The notes under the pieces were generated by a model. The model searched no databases, was not told the origin of the DNA, and saw only the letters and a program-made list of their open reading frames with translations. 64,000 nt of DNA from a bacterium D16-50 (GTDB taxonomy: Bacteria; Bacillota; Clostridia; Lachnospirales; Lachnospiraceae), in the NCBI GenBank assembly GCA_003612485.1, contig RAZA01000012.1, positions 1 to 64,000 on the forward strand. Direction: 5' to 3'. Shown here in pieces: positions 33,484 through 41,648 of the stretch. Position numbers and translations under genes: made by a program. Position 1 is the stretch's first letter. Each line of letters begins with the position of its first letter.

Positions 33484-34002
33484 GTGGCCAGTTTAATGGA
33501 GAACCTGATAGAGGTGCTTTGCCAAGAGAGCGATGAGTACGAGGGACTTCTGGACTTATCCCAGAAAAAGACGCAGATCATAGCAAGCGCCGATTTGGAA
33601 GAATTACAGAGAATCACGGATGATGAACAAGAGTTGGTTGACAGACTCAACCGTCTGGAAAAGAAAAGGGTTGAAGTCACCAAGGATATCGCCAACGTAT
33701 TAAACAGGGATGTTGAAAAGATGAAGCTCTCCAAGCTGATCGAGATGCTGGCGGAGAGGCCCAAGGAGCAGGCCCGGCTGGCACATGCCCATGATAGGCT
33801 GCGGCGTGCGGTTCAGAGGCTGCAGCGGGCAAACGAACAGAATAGGGAGCTGCTGGAGGAAGCTCTGGGGATGGTGGAATTCGAGATGAATCTGCTGCAG
33901 GCCGCCAAGTCTGCCCCGGAGACCGCAAACTATACCAGAACCGCCTATAATTCCGGCGCGCAGATGGGTGCGAACAGCGGTAATTTTGATGCGAAACAGT
34001 GA
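33484..34002 (+). CDS. flgN: FlgN-family flagellar export chaperone
   Basis: A 172-aa, almost wholly helical protein (coiled-coil pattern from ~residue 5 to 140) that matches FlgN, the chaperone for the hook-associated proteins FlgK and FlgL. Typical stretches are LIEVLCQESDEYEGLLDLS, VDRLNRLEKKRVEV and ANEQNRELLEEALGMVEFEM. The start is GTG 33484 with AGGAGG, or the ATG at 33496. It lies immediately before two flgK genes, its expected clients. Confidence 0.85.
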   Translation: MASLMENLIEVLCQESDEYEGLLDLSQKKTQIIASADLEELQRITDDEQELVDRLNRLEKKRVEVTKDIANVLNRDVEKMKLSKLIEMLAERPKEQARLAHAHDRLRRAVQRLQRANEQNRELLEEALGMVEFEMNLLQAAKSAPETANYTRTAYNSGAQMGANSGNFDAKQ

Positions 34003-34024
34003 ATAATACGTTGAGGTGAATATC

Positions 34025-35770
34025 ATGTCTTTGATGAGCAGTTTATATGTAGGAACGTCCGGACTGCGGACGGGTCAGAATGCGCTGAACACAACAGCGC
34101 ATAATCTTTCTAATATGGACACTGCAGGCTATGTAAGGCAGCAGGTGCAGCAGTCCTCTAAAAGCTATCTTACGCTTTCGATAGATGTCAAGTCCGTTGC
34201 CAACAAGCAGACGGGCTTGGGTGTCGATTATGCCAGAGTAAAACATATCAGAGATCACTTTTTAGACAAGATATACCGCAGGGAATCCGGGCGCAGCATG
34301 TTCTATCAGGTGTCAACCGAGGTCATGGAGGAGGTGGAGAGCCAGCTGGGCGAGATGAACGGTCAGGCATTTCAGGCCACCCTCACGGATTTCTGGACTT
34401 CCGTTCAGGAGCTTGCGAAGGATCCGGCCAGTTCCGTGACTCAGGGGCTTCTGGTCCAGAGGGCCGAGGAGTTCCTTCAGAGAGCGGGAGCGGTGTATGA
34501 CGGATTTTCCGCTTATCAGGACAATCTGAATGCCCAGATCAAGCAGCAGGTGTCGAAGATCAACAACTACGGGAAGCAAATACTGGCCCTGAACGACACC
34601 ATCAGCGCTATCGAGGCAGGCGGTATAGAGCGCGCCAACGATCTGCGGGACACCAGAGACCAGATATTGGATGAACTGGCGCAGATGGCGAACATAAATT
34701 ACGGCGAAGACGTTAACGGCGCAGTCTGGGTGCAGGTAGAGGGCGTAGACTTCGTGAAGGGCCCCAGATGCTTTGAGATAGAGCTGCACACGGATATCGA
34801 GACGGGATTCCATACGCCGTTCTGGCCTATGAATTCCACCTATAGGACGCTGCCGGACGGCACCAGAGAGTATCTCAATATAGAGGGTGCGGAGGTGTTC
34901 AATTTCAGCAGGGAGGTTTCCTCCGAGCTGAACACGGACATCGGCGGCCTGAGGGCCATGCTTCTGGCCAGAGGCGACCATAGGGCTGACTATACCGATA
35001 TGGCGGAAGGCAAGTACAGCAATGTTTCGGAATCCGTTCTGATGAACATGCAGGCGGAATTCGACCAGCTGATCCATAATGTGGCCATCAAGGTGAACGA
35101 GATTCTCGCCACGGCGGCAGGGGTGACCAAGGGAGATCTGACGCTGGCAGACGGCACCGTTCTGAAGGACGTAAGCTACTGCAAGTCGGATCCGGGCGGA
35201 TACATGCGCAAGGATGACGGCAGCCCCATTCAGATGTTCGCCAAGATCAATTCGGACGGATACCGGAAGGTGACAGGGCAGGACGGCTCGGAGTACTGGG
35301 TATACAATCCTGAGGTTCTGGACGGGGAGGGAGGCAAGCCGGAGACGGAGACTCTCTACAGCGTGAAGAATCTGAGAATCGATCCGGAACTGATGCAGAA
35401 ACCTTCCATGCTGGGCTTCCGTCTGGAGGACGGGTCCGAGGATAAGGCTACGGCGGAGGCGCTGAAGAACGCTTTCATGGAAGAAGAATACACCCTGAAC
35501 CCCAATGTGAAGAAGAAGTCCAGCTTTATCGACTACTATGATGATCTGGTGGGGCAGATCGCCAATTCGGGTTATGTGTTCAGAACCATCTACGAGAATC
35601 AGGAGGGCACGGTAGAGTCCATCGATGCCGCCAGAGAACAGGTAATCGGGGTATCCTCCGACGAGGAGCTGTCCAATATGGTGAAGTTCCAGAATGCATA
35701 CAATGCATCCAGCCGTTACATCAATGTAATTGACGAGATGCTGGAGCATCTGCTGAGCTCCCTTGCATAA
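34025..35770 (+). CDS. flgK: Flagellar hook-associated protein FlgK (HAP1), first copy
   Basis: A 581-aa HAP1, the first protein of the hook-filament junction. N-terminal D0 motif: SSLYVGTSGLRTGQNALNTT then AHNLSNMDTAGYVRQQV. C-terminal D0: NMVKFQNAYNASSRYINVID. The central domain includes INNYGKQILALNDTISAIE. The start is ATG 34025. A second, longer flgK follows at 36016. Having two flgK genes is seen in several Lachnospiraceae and suggests junction proteins adapted to different filaments or a composite junction. Confidence 0.9.
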   Translation: MSLMSSLYVGTSGLRTGQNALNTTAHNLSNMDTAGYVRQQVQQSSKSYLTLSIDVKSVANKQTGLGVDYARVKHIRDHFLDKIYRRESGRSMFYQVSTEVMEEVESQLGEMNGQAFQATLTDFWTSVQELAKDPASSVTQGLLVQRAEEFLQRAGAVYDGFSAYQDNLNAQIKQQVSKINNYGKQILALNDTISAIEAGGIERANDLRDTRDQILDELAQMANINYGEDVNGAVWVQVEGVDFVKGPRCFEIELHTDIETGFHTPFWPMNSTYRTLPDGTREYLNIEGAEVFNFSREVSSELNTDIGGLRAMLLARGDHRADYTDMAEGKYSNVSESVLMNMQAEFDQLIHNVAIKVNEILATAAGVTKGDLTLADGTVLKDVSYCKSDPGGYMRKDDGSPIQMFAKINSDGYRKVTGQDGSEYWVYNPEVLDGEGGKPETETLYSVKNLRIDPELMQKPSMLGFRLEDGSEDKATAEALKNAFMEEEYTLNPNVKKKSSFIDYYDDLVGQIANSGYVFRTIYENQEGTVESIDAAREQVIGVSSDEELSNMVKFQNAYNASSRYINVIDEMLEHLLSSLA

Positions 35771-35787
35771 CATATGGACATACATGA

Positions 35788-36002
35788 GAGATAGAACTGG
35801 AATAAGTCTCGAAACGGAAGCGCCCGGAAGAAAAATACAGACGCAGTGCGGCTGGATTTCCTTCCCTGAGAGGGCGCAGGAGTGAAGAGATAGAACTGGA
35901 ATAAGTCTCGAAACGGAAGCGCCCGGAAGGAAAGACAGACGCAGTGCGGCTGGATTTCCTTCCCTGAGAGGGGCGCAGGAGTGAAGAGACGGAAACTGGA
36001 AT
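35788..36002. repeat. Tandem 99-bp direct repeat between the two flgK genes
   Basis: Copy 1 at 35788-35886 and copy 2 at 35887-35985 are nearly identical (e.g. AACTGGAATAAGTCTCGAAA and GCAGTGCGGCTGGATTTCC). A third partial copy (GAGACGGAAACTGGAATAGG) starts at 35986 and runs into the ribosome site of the second flgK. No ORF or T-tract is present. Confidence 0.92.
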
Positions 36003-36015
36003 AGGAGGCGCACAA

Positions 36016-38052
36016 ATGCCATCGCAGTTTTTTGGATTGAACATAGCATATACGGGGCTTCTGGCCAGCAATGCGGCCATGAACACCACATCCAACAACA
36101 TCGCTAACGTACAGACGGAAGGGTACAGCAGGCAGCAGGTGTCCCAGCAGGCGGCAAATGCCCTGAGGGTGTTCCAGACCTACGGCTGTGCAGGGGCAGG
36201 CGTTGAGACGCTGGCCATCGAGCGGGTGCGGGATCAATTTTATGATTTCAGATATTGGAACAACAACCAAAGAGTAGGGGAGTTCGGTCAGAAGCAGTAT
36301 TATATGCAGCAGATCGAGGCATATTTTGACGATAATGGCAAGAATGCAGGATTTAAGACCGTGTTTGACCAGATGATGATCGGAGGGCTTCAGGAGCTGA
36401 TGAAGAACCCTGACGATACCGCTTCCAAGAAGCAGTTCATAGGCACCGCCGAGGCTTTGGCAGAATATTTCAAGGGAACGGCGGGCAATCTGGAGAAGCT
36501 GCAGAAGGATGTAAACCAAGAGATCAAGGTGAAGGTGGACGAGATCAATTCCATTGCCAGCGAGATTGCCACCCTGAATAAGCAGATCAATACCATTGAG
36601 CTCTCCGGTATGAAGGCCAACGAGCTGAGAGACAGGAGAGAGCTTTTGGTGGATCAGCTCTCCGAGATCGTGGATGTGGAGATCAAGGAAATCCCTATTC
36701 TGGACAACAACAATATGTCCCGGGAGACGGGAGCCAACAGATATATGGTCAAGATTGCCGGCGGGCAGACGCTGGTGGACGGCAACGAGTACAACAGTCT
36801 GGAGTGCAGATCCAGAGAGAACTATGAAAAGGTGAATCAGACGGATGTGGACGGTCTTTATGACGTCTACTGGAAGGACGGACAGAAATTCAACCTTCAT
36901 AACGCTGCCATGGGCGGCGCTCTGAAGGGGCTGGTGGACTTAAGGGACGGCAACAACGGTGAGAGCTTCAAGGGCGAGATCACCGGCGTGGGATCCACCA
37001 CGGTGAACGGAGAAGTCCACGATACCGTTACCATACAGGTGGGGCAGCATTACCTGACGGATCTGAACCGATGCAATCTGTCAGATCAGGGAGGCGTCAT
37101 CAATCTGGGGGGCAAGGAGTTCTACTATGATTCCTGGGAATACAGCGTCACCTATGACGCGAACAATGAGCCGGTGTATTCCTACACCTTCACTCTTTCC
37201 AACGGGGATCTGAACGGCACCCAGAGGCTTACCAATGACAGAGTGGGTATGCCGGCCAGCATTGGGACAGCCGTGTCCTATCAGGGAGTGCCCTACTATA
37301 TGGCGCAGATGAACGAGTGGGTGAGAGTGTTCTCCCAGAAGGTCAACGACATACTGCTTGGGGGCGTGGCCGGGGAAAATCCGGGAACCGAGCTGTTTAC
37401 GGCCGACCAGTCTACTTCGGATGCCCAGTATCTTTTCAGGGAGAACAGATACGATCAGGAATCCTATGAGGCCTATCAGGAAAGGGTGAACAAGCTGGTG
37501 GCGGAGGAAAAGAAAAAGGTAGAGGATGCAGGCGGCACATGGGACGCTACCTTGGAGGCTGCCGCCAGAGCGCAGGCCGAGAAGGACGCGGTGCTGAAGG
37601 TGTCCGTGGGCAAAAATGCTACCAACGTGAGCTATTATCTGATGGAGGCCAGAAATTTTGCCGTCTCCTCTACCGTAAATAAGGATCCGGACCGTCTGGC
37701 CACCAGAAAGAAGGCTGAGGACGGGGTGGAGCAGAACGATCTGCTGGAGGATCTGAAGGCCGTGGCCACAGACAAGGACAAGATGAGCTTCCGGGGAAGT
37801 TCCGCATCGGAGTTCCTTCAGTGCATCCTTTCGGACGTGGCTCTGAATACCCGAAAGGCGGAGACCTTCTATCAAAGTTTCAAAGAAGTGGCCTATACAG
37901 TGGATACCCAGAGGCTCTCCATCTCCGGCGTGGACGAGGACGAGGAGGCCTTGAATCTGGTGAAGTTCCAGCAGGGCTACAATCTGGCCTGCCAGATGAT
38001 ACAGACCTTGTCGGAGATCTATGACAGATTGATTCTCCAGACCGGCGTTTAA
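36016..38052 (+). CDS. flgK: Flagellar hook-associated protein FlgK, second longer copy
   Basis: A 678-aa FlgK paralogue. N-terminus: FFGLNIAYTGLLASNAAMNT and SNNIANVQTEGYSRQQVSQ. C-terminus: EALNLVKFQQGYNLACQMIQ and LSEIYDRLI. It is ~100 residues longer than the first copy. Part of the excess is a lysine/glutamate-rich coiled-coil-like insert around residues 490-530 (VNKLVAEEKKKVEDAGG) in the outer domain. The start at 36016 has AATAGGAGGC. It probably forms the outer hook-filament junction with the first FlgK, or an alternative version of it. Confidence 0.88.
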   Translation: MPSQFFGLNIAYTGLLASNAAMNTTSNNIANVQTEGYSRQQVSQQAANALRVFQTYGCAGAGVETLAIERVRDQFYDFRYWNNNQRVGEFGQKQYYMQQIEAYFDDNGKNAGFKTVFDQMMIGGLQELMKNPDDTASKKQFIGTAEALAEYFKGTAGNLEKLQKDVNQEIKVKVDEINSIASEIATLNKQINTIELSGMKANELRDRRELLVDQLSEIVDVEIKEIPILDNNNMSRETGANRYMVKIAGGQTLVDGNEYNSLECRSRENYEKVNQTDVDGLYDVYWKDGQKFNLHNAAMGGALKGLVDLRDGNNGESFKGEITGVGSTTVNGEVHDTVTIQVGQHYLTDLNRCNLSDQGGVINLGGKEFYYDSWEYSVTYDANNEPVYSYTFTLSNGDLNGTQRLTNDRVGMPASIGTAVSYQGVPYYMAQMNEWVRVFSQKVNDILLGGVAGENPGTELFTADQSTSDAQYLFRENRYDQESYEAYQERVNKLVAEEKKKVEDAGGTWDATLEAAARAQAEKDAVLKVSVGKNATNVSYYLMEARNFAVSSTVNKDPDRLATRKKAEDGVEQNDLLEDLKAVATDKDKMSFRGSSASEFLQCILSDVALNTRKAETFYQSFKEVAYTVDTQRLSISGVDEDEEALNLVKFQQGYNLACQMIQTLSEIYDRLILQTGV

Positions 38053-38178
38053 AAAAAGAGGTCGTCCGGCTTCAGGCAGCTAGAGGGCTGCAGGAACCGG
38101 GAGAGGATGGAACCGCGGTATGACATGGACGTCAGGTACGAACGGAAAAATGATTTGTATCAGGAAAGGAAAGCTTAG

Positions 38179-39831
38179 ATGAGAATCACAAATAAGATCA
38201 TGCAGCGCAACAATCTCTCCAACATCAACACCAATAAGATCTATGAGGACAGACTGAGTACCCAGATGTCCACCGAGAAGAAAATCAACCGCCCCTCCGA
38301 CGATCCGGTGGTGGCTATCAGAGCGCTCCGTCTGCGCAGCAATGTGACGGAGATCACCCAGTACTACAGCAAGAACATTCCCGATGCGGAGAGCTGGCTC
38401 AATGTGACGGAGGATTCCCTGACCAATCTGTCGGGGGTTCTCACCAAGATGATCGAGCAGTGTACCACGGGATCTAACGGTACGTCCAAGACCTCCCTTA
38501 CTACCAAGAATCGTCAGATTATTTTAGAGCAGCTGCAAAAGCTTGGGGAGGAGGTATATTCCACGGGGGACGCGGACTATGCGGGCAGATATGTCTTTAC
38601 CGGCTACCGCACGGATACGCCGCTGAGTTTTACCACGGCGAACAAGACCAGATACGAGATCACCGAGCAGCTGGACAGCAGCGCCGTAGACAAAGTGACC
38701 AAGGTGGACACGGGAGAGCTTTTGAATATCAACACCAGTAACTATGGTCAGCCGCCATTCGATCAGGTGACGGATCAGGACATCAGCGCTTCGGAATGCT
38801 ACCGTATCCGTCTGGCTTACAATGCCTGCTCCGATTATACCAGAGCCGCCGCAGGGGCCAAGCCTACCATAGAGTTTCTGGACACATCCGCAGGGCTGCC
38901 GGGGACAACGGTTACCTGGACGGGAACGGACATTGAGGTGGTGAACAGTTATGACAAGACCACTCTGACTGTGACAGACCCTGCTACGGGAGCCCAGAAG
39001 CAGGTGGATCCCTATACCTATGCTTCCATGAACGATGATGCCATAGTTTATCTTCCGGATACCGGAGAAGTCCTTTTGGGAAAGAACCGTTATGAGTCGC
39101 TTATGAAGGCGAAGGACATAGAGGGGAGCCCCGCCAATGAAGGGGAGATCCGGGTGACCTATGAGAAGGACGACTGGCTCAAGGGCGACCTGCGGCCGGA
39201 GCATTACTTCGCCTGCAAGACCTTTGATGCGGACAACACGGCAGATGCCTCCGTTTCCTACAATGAGGACTATCTTGACAATACGGCAAAGCGGCAGTCT
39301 ATCGAGTACGATATAGGGTTCAACCAGACCATTCAGGTGAATTCCACTGCTGACGAATGCTTCAATCACGGAATCGGCAGAGAAGTGGACGATATCATGA
39401 GGGCCATGCAGGACGTGCTGAAGCTGGAGGCCGTCAAGACGGATATCGAGAGCGCTTTGAGTAATGTGGACGAGAACGACGCTCAGGCCAAGAAGATTCT
39501 GCAGAATCAGCTGGAGGCAGTGGAGAAAGGGCTTACACTGGCCAAGGAGAAGGAACAGAGGCTGTTTGAGAAGGGAATCACCTCCTTCCAGAAACATCTG
39601 GATGCCGCGAATCTAAGCCTTACCAGCTGCGGCGCCAGAAGCAGCAAGCTGGAGCTGGTGAAGAATCGTACACAGAATCAGAAGACTACCTTTGAGACTC
39701 TGAAGAGTGAGAACGAGGATATTGATATCACGGAGGTCATCGTGGGCCTGACCGCAGCGGAGCTTACCTACAATGCATCTTTGATGGCCACCGGAAAAGT
39801 GGCGCAGACCACGCTTTTGAACTATATCTAA
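38179..39831 (+). CDS. flgL: Flagellar hook-associated protein FlgL (HAP3)
   Basis: A 550-aa flagellin-like HAP3. The N-terminus RITNKIMQRNNLSNINTNK with KKINRPSDDPVVAIRALRLR is diagnostic for FlgL, and the C-terminus (ITEVIVGLTAAELTYNASLM) is the paired D0 helix. At 550 aa it is much longer than the ~300 aa of many FlgL proteins; the middle (~130-400) is an inserted surface-exposed domain. The start at 38179 is preceded by AGGAAAGGAAAG. It is the last structural gene of the flgM operon. Confidence 0.88.
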   Translation: MRITNKIMQRNNLSNINTNKIYEDRLSTQMSTEKKINRPSDDPVVAIRALRLRSNVTEITQYYSKNIPDAESWLNVTEDSLTNLSGVLTKMIEQCTTGSNGTSKTSLTTKNRQIILEQLQKLGEEVYSTGDADYAGRYVFTGYRTDTPLSFTTANKTRYEITEQLDSSAVDKVTKVDTGELLNINTSNYGQPPFDQVTDQDISASECYRIRLAYNACSDYTRAAAGAKPTIEFLDTSAGLPGTTVTWTGTDIEVVNSYDKTTLTVTDPATGAQKQVDPYTYASMNDDAIVYLPDTGEVLLGKNRYESLMKAKDIEGSPANEGEIRVTYEKDDWLKGDLRPEHYFACKTFDADNTADASVSYNEDYLDNTAKRQSIEYDIGFNQTIQVNSTADECFNHGIGREVDDIMRAMQDVLKLEAVKTDIESALSNVDENDAQAKKILQNQLEAVEKGLTLAKEKEQRLFEKGITSFQKHLDAANLSLTSCGARSSKLELVKNRTQNQKTTFETLKSENEDIDITEVIVGLTAAELTYNASLMATGKVAQTTLLNYI

Positions 39832-39855
39832 AGTTGATTTGGCCGGAAGTGGCGC

Positions 39856-39910
39856 GATACCCTGCAGCTTCGCTGTACAACAGATTCTTGTCAGCCGGCG
39901 GCGGGGTATC
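39856..39910 (+). other. Possible structured element between flgL and fliW
   Basis: GATACCC (39856-39862) pairs with GGGTATC (39904-39910), enclosing a small CAGC-TTC-GCTG hairpin, and is followed by TTTAT. It could be a weak terminator or an RNA structure before fliW. The evidence is complementarity only. Confidence 0.35.
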
Positions 39911-40060
39911 TTTATATAGAATAGGTCAAGAAACGCTTGGGAGCGTGGGCAAAAGATATGGTGATGCAGGGATGTGTCGGCGCGGGGACAGGAAAGCGGA
40001 AGCGGGATTGCGATATATCGATCGTTATATATGGCGCAGGATTGCGCGGATAGGAGCGGT

Positions 40061-40519
40061 ATGAAGATTAAGACAAAGTTTTTTGGCGAGATAGAGATCT
40101 CGGATGACAAGATCATAACTTTCGAGAACGGAATCATCGGATTCCCGGAGCTGAGGCGATTCGCTTTGCTTCATGATGAGGAAAAGGGGGTGGATGTGGG
40201 AATCCGTTTCCTTCAATCGGTGGAGGAGCCCGGATTCTCCATGCCGGTGATGAATCCGCTGGTGGTGAAGCCGGATTATGATCCGGAGGTGGAGGACGAG
40301 CTGCTGGCCAGCGCAGGGAACCTCAGCGGAGAGAATATGCTGGTGCTGGTGTCGGTATCCATTCCCGGAGACCTGACCAAAATGAGCGTGAACCTGCAGG
40401 GGCCCTTCATTATCAATGCGGAGGAGCACAAAGGCTGTCAGGTCATCGTGGAGAACGGGGGGTATCCCGTGAAATTCCCCATCTACGATATTCTGCAGGC
40501 CGGAAAGGCAGGTGCGTAG
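40061..40519 (+). CDS. fliW: Flagellar assembly factor FliW
   Basis: A 152-aa FliW. In Bacillus and Clostridia it is an allosteric antagonist of CsrA and is titrated by cytoplasmic flagellin. Signature segments are ITFENGIIGFPELRRFALL, the FLQSVEEPGFSMPVMNPL stretch and the C-terminal INAEEHKGCQVIV. The start at ATG 40061 has GGATAGGAG; an upstream in-frame ATG at 39974 lacks a site. csrA begins two bases after its stop, the usual fliW-csrA arrangement. Confidence 0.93.
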   Translation: MKIKTKFFGEIEISDDKIITFENGIIGFPELRRFALLHDEEKGVDVGIRFLQSVEEPGFSMPVMNPLVVKPDYDPEVEDELLASAGNLSGENMLVLVSVSIPGDLTKMSVNLQGPFIINAEEHKGCQVIVENGGYPVKFPIYDILQAGKAGA

Positions 40520-40520
40520 C

Positions 40521-40739
40521 ATGCTGGCATTGTCGAGGAAGAAAAACGAAGCGATCATCATCAACAATAATGTGGAGGTCACCATCCTTGAAGTGAAGGG
40601 CGATCAGGTAAAGGTGGGCATCACCGCCCCCAAGGATGTTCCCATATACCGTAAGGAGGTCTATCTTCAGATTCAGGAGGCCAACAAGGAGGCGGTGAGT
40701 GCTGACGGCATGGAGGCGCTGAAGACGCTGCTGGGGTAA
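40521..40739 (+). CDS. csrA: Carbon storage/flagellin translational regulator CsrA
   Basis: A 72-aa CsrA. It is an RNA-binding dimer recognising GGA in hairpin loops and blocking ribosome access to flagellin mRNA. It begins MLALSRKKNEAIIINNNVEV (canonical N-terminal strand with the L4/R6 RNA-contact region) and continues VKVGITAPKDVPIYRKEVY with the other RNA-contact strand. The start at 40521 is 2 nt after the fliW stop. Candidate target sites in the flagellin and flaG leaders of this window are listed separately. Confidence 0.95.
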   Translation: MLALSRKKNEAIIINNNVEVTILEVKGDQVKVGITAPKDVPIYRKEVYLQIQEANKEAVSADGMEALKTLLG

Positions 40740-40855
40740 GATTCCCCGCGGCTGTTGCCGGAGAGGGCTTGTTGCCCTGCTCCTGCATGGATGCCTGATG
40801 GGACGAACGGCGAGGGAAGCGTAACGAATCGGAAGATATTTTTAGGATACGCTGT

Positions 40856-40882
40856 TAATTTTCGGAAGAGAAATTCCGATAA
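40856..40882 (+). promoter_or_regulatory. Sigma-28-like promoter of flaG-fliD-fliS operon
   Basis: TAAT (40856-40859), 15 nt, TCCGATAA (40875-40882): ten of twelve positions match TAAA-N15-GCCGATAA. It lies ~190 bp upstream of flaG. Confidence 0.7.
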
Positions 40883-40901
40883 ATCAAGTAAGAAATCTTA
40901 T

Positions 40902-41009
40902 TGTGAGAGAAGAATCATAATGTGAGAGGAATTACAGTGTAGGAAAAGAACCGCAGTGTAAAAAAGAATCACAATATGAAGAAAGCTCACATGTGAGAAA
41001 AACTCACAG
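40902..41009. repeat. Degenerate 17-19-bp tandem repeats in flaG leader
   Basis: Six units begin at about 40902, 40921, 40938, 40957, 40975 and 40992, each following a loose TGTGAGARAAGAATCACA pattern. The last units form a CTCACATGTGAG palindrome. The units have diverged but the period and purine bias are clear. They would be transcribed in the leader RNA. Confidence 0.65.
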
Positions 41010-41010
41010 G

Positions 41011-41033
41011 ATGAAAAGCAGGATGCTTTTCAT
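41011..41033 (+). promoter_or_regulatory. Perfect stem-loop with GGA loop (possible CsrA site)
   Basis: ATGAAAAGCA (41011-41020), loop GGA (41021-41023), TGCTTTTCAT (41024-41033): a 10-bp perfect stem that presents GGA in the loop. This is the geometry CsrA recognises, although the flanking base is not the preferred ANGGA. It lies ~40 nt upstream of the flaG start. Confidence 0.5.
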
Positions 41034-41073
41034 TGGCAAATAGTTTCATAATAATGCAAGGAGGCGTATAGAA

Positions 41074-41508
41074 ATGACAATTGAACCTATTTCGAGCGTA
41101 ATGACAGTACAAGCACAAGGGACTGTGGCTCCCAGACCTCAGCCGCCGGTACAGGCGGAGAAGCCGGAGACCAGCGGCTCCAGCGCTGCACCGGCTGCAG
41201 AGTATGTGGACAGAACCACCAGTGTGGTGGAGAATTCTCAGGAAAAGGGAAATGCGGGCGGCGGTGAGCAGGGCAAGGAGCAGCAGACGAACAACGACAA
41301 GATTCGTAAAGCAGTGGAAACCCTGAACAAGAAGCTGGCCAACTCCGAGGCTGTGTTCGGAATCCATGAGGATACGAACCGCGTCACCATCAAGATCGTT
41401 GATAAGAACACCAAAGAAGTGATCAAAGAGCTGCCCCCTGAGAAAACGCTGGACATGATTGCCAGAGTTTGGGAGCTGGCAGGGATTCTTGTGGACGAGA
41501 GGCGGTAG
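41074..41508 (+). CDS. flaG: FlaG family protein
   Basis: A 144-aa FlaG. The N-terminal ~75 residues are low-complexity Pro/Ala/Glu/Gln-rich. The C-terminal domain carries the family core: VETLNKKLANSEAVFGIHED followed by VTIKIVDKNTKEVIKELPPE and LDMIARVWELAGILVDERR. FlaG influences filament length in several bacteria and is commonly encoded just before fliD, as here. The start at 41074 has AAGGAGG. Confidence 0.88.
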   Translation: MTIEPISSVMTVQAQGTVAPRPQPPVQAEKPETSGSSAAPAAEYVDRTTSVVENSQEKGNAGGGEQGKEQQTNNDKIRKAVETLNKKLANSEAVFGIHEDTNRVTIKIVDKNTKEVIKELPPEKTLDMIARVWELAGILVDERR

Positions 41509-41648
41509 AGCGGAGGGAGGATTTCGCCGCAGAGGCCCAGCATGTGGCGGAGAGTGCCGGATTTGCCGTGAAATAGGCGGAAGATGTCCAAGGAGGCGCT
41601 TGGCGCGGCTCCTTGAGCAGGCAATGGTATGTTGAAGGAGGACGAGAC

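Larger units (their letters stand above)
40740..41073. other. Leader region of the flaG-fliD-fliS operon
   Basis: This 334-bp stretch has no gene. It holds a sigma-28-like promoter (40856-40882), a degenerate purine-rich tandem repeat (40902-41009) and a perfect hairpin with GGA in its loop (41011-41033). The flaG ribosome site AAGGAGG follows at 41059. Confidence 0.7.

Noticed and set aside
34313..36091. Long open frame on the minus strand opposite flgK
   Set aside because: It lies antisense to a well-conserved flgK, has no ribosome site at its start, and its product is Leu/His/Arg-rich without motifs. It is a mirror of GC-rich coding DNA.
40902..41009. CRISPR-like or phage attachment repeats in the flaG leader
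   Set aside because: The units are too degenerate and contiguous with no spacers; they fit a slippage-derived array in a leader.
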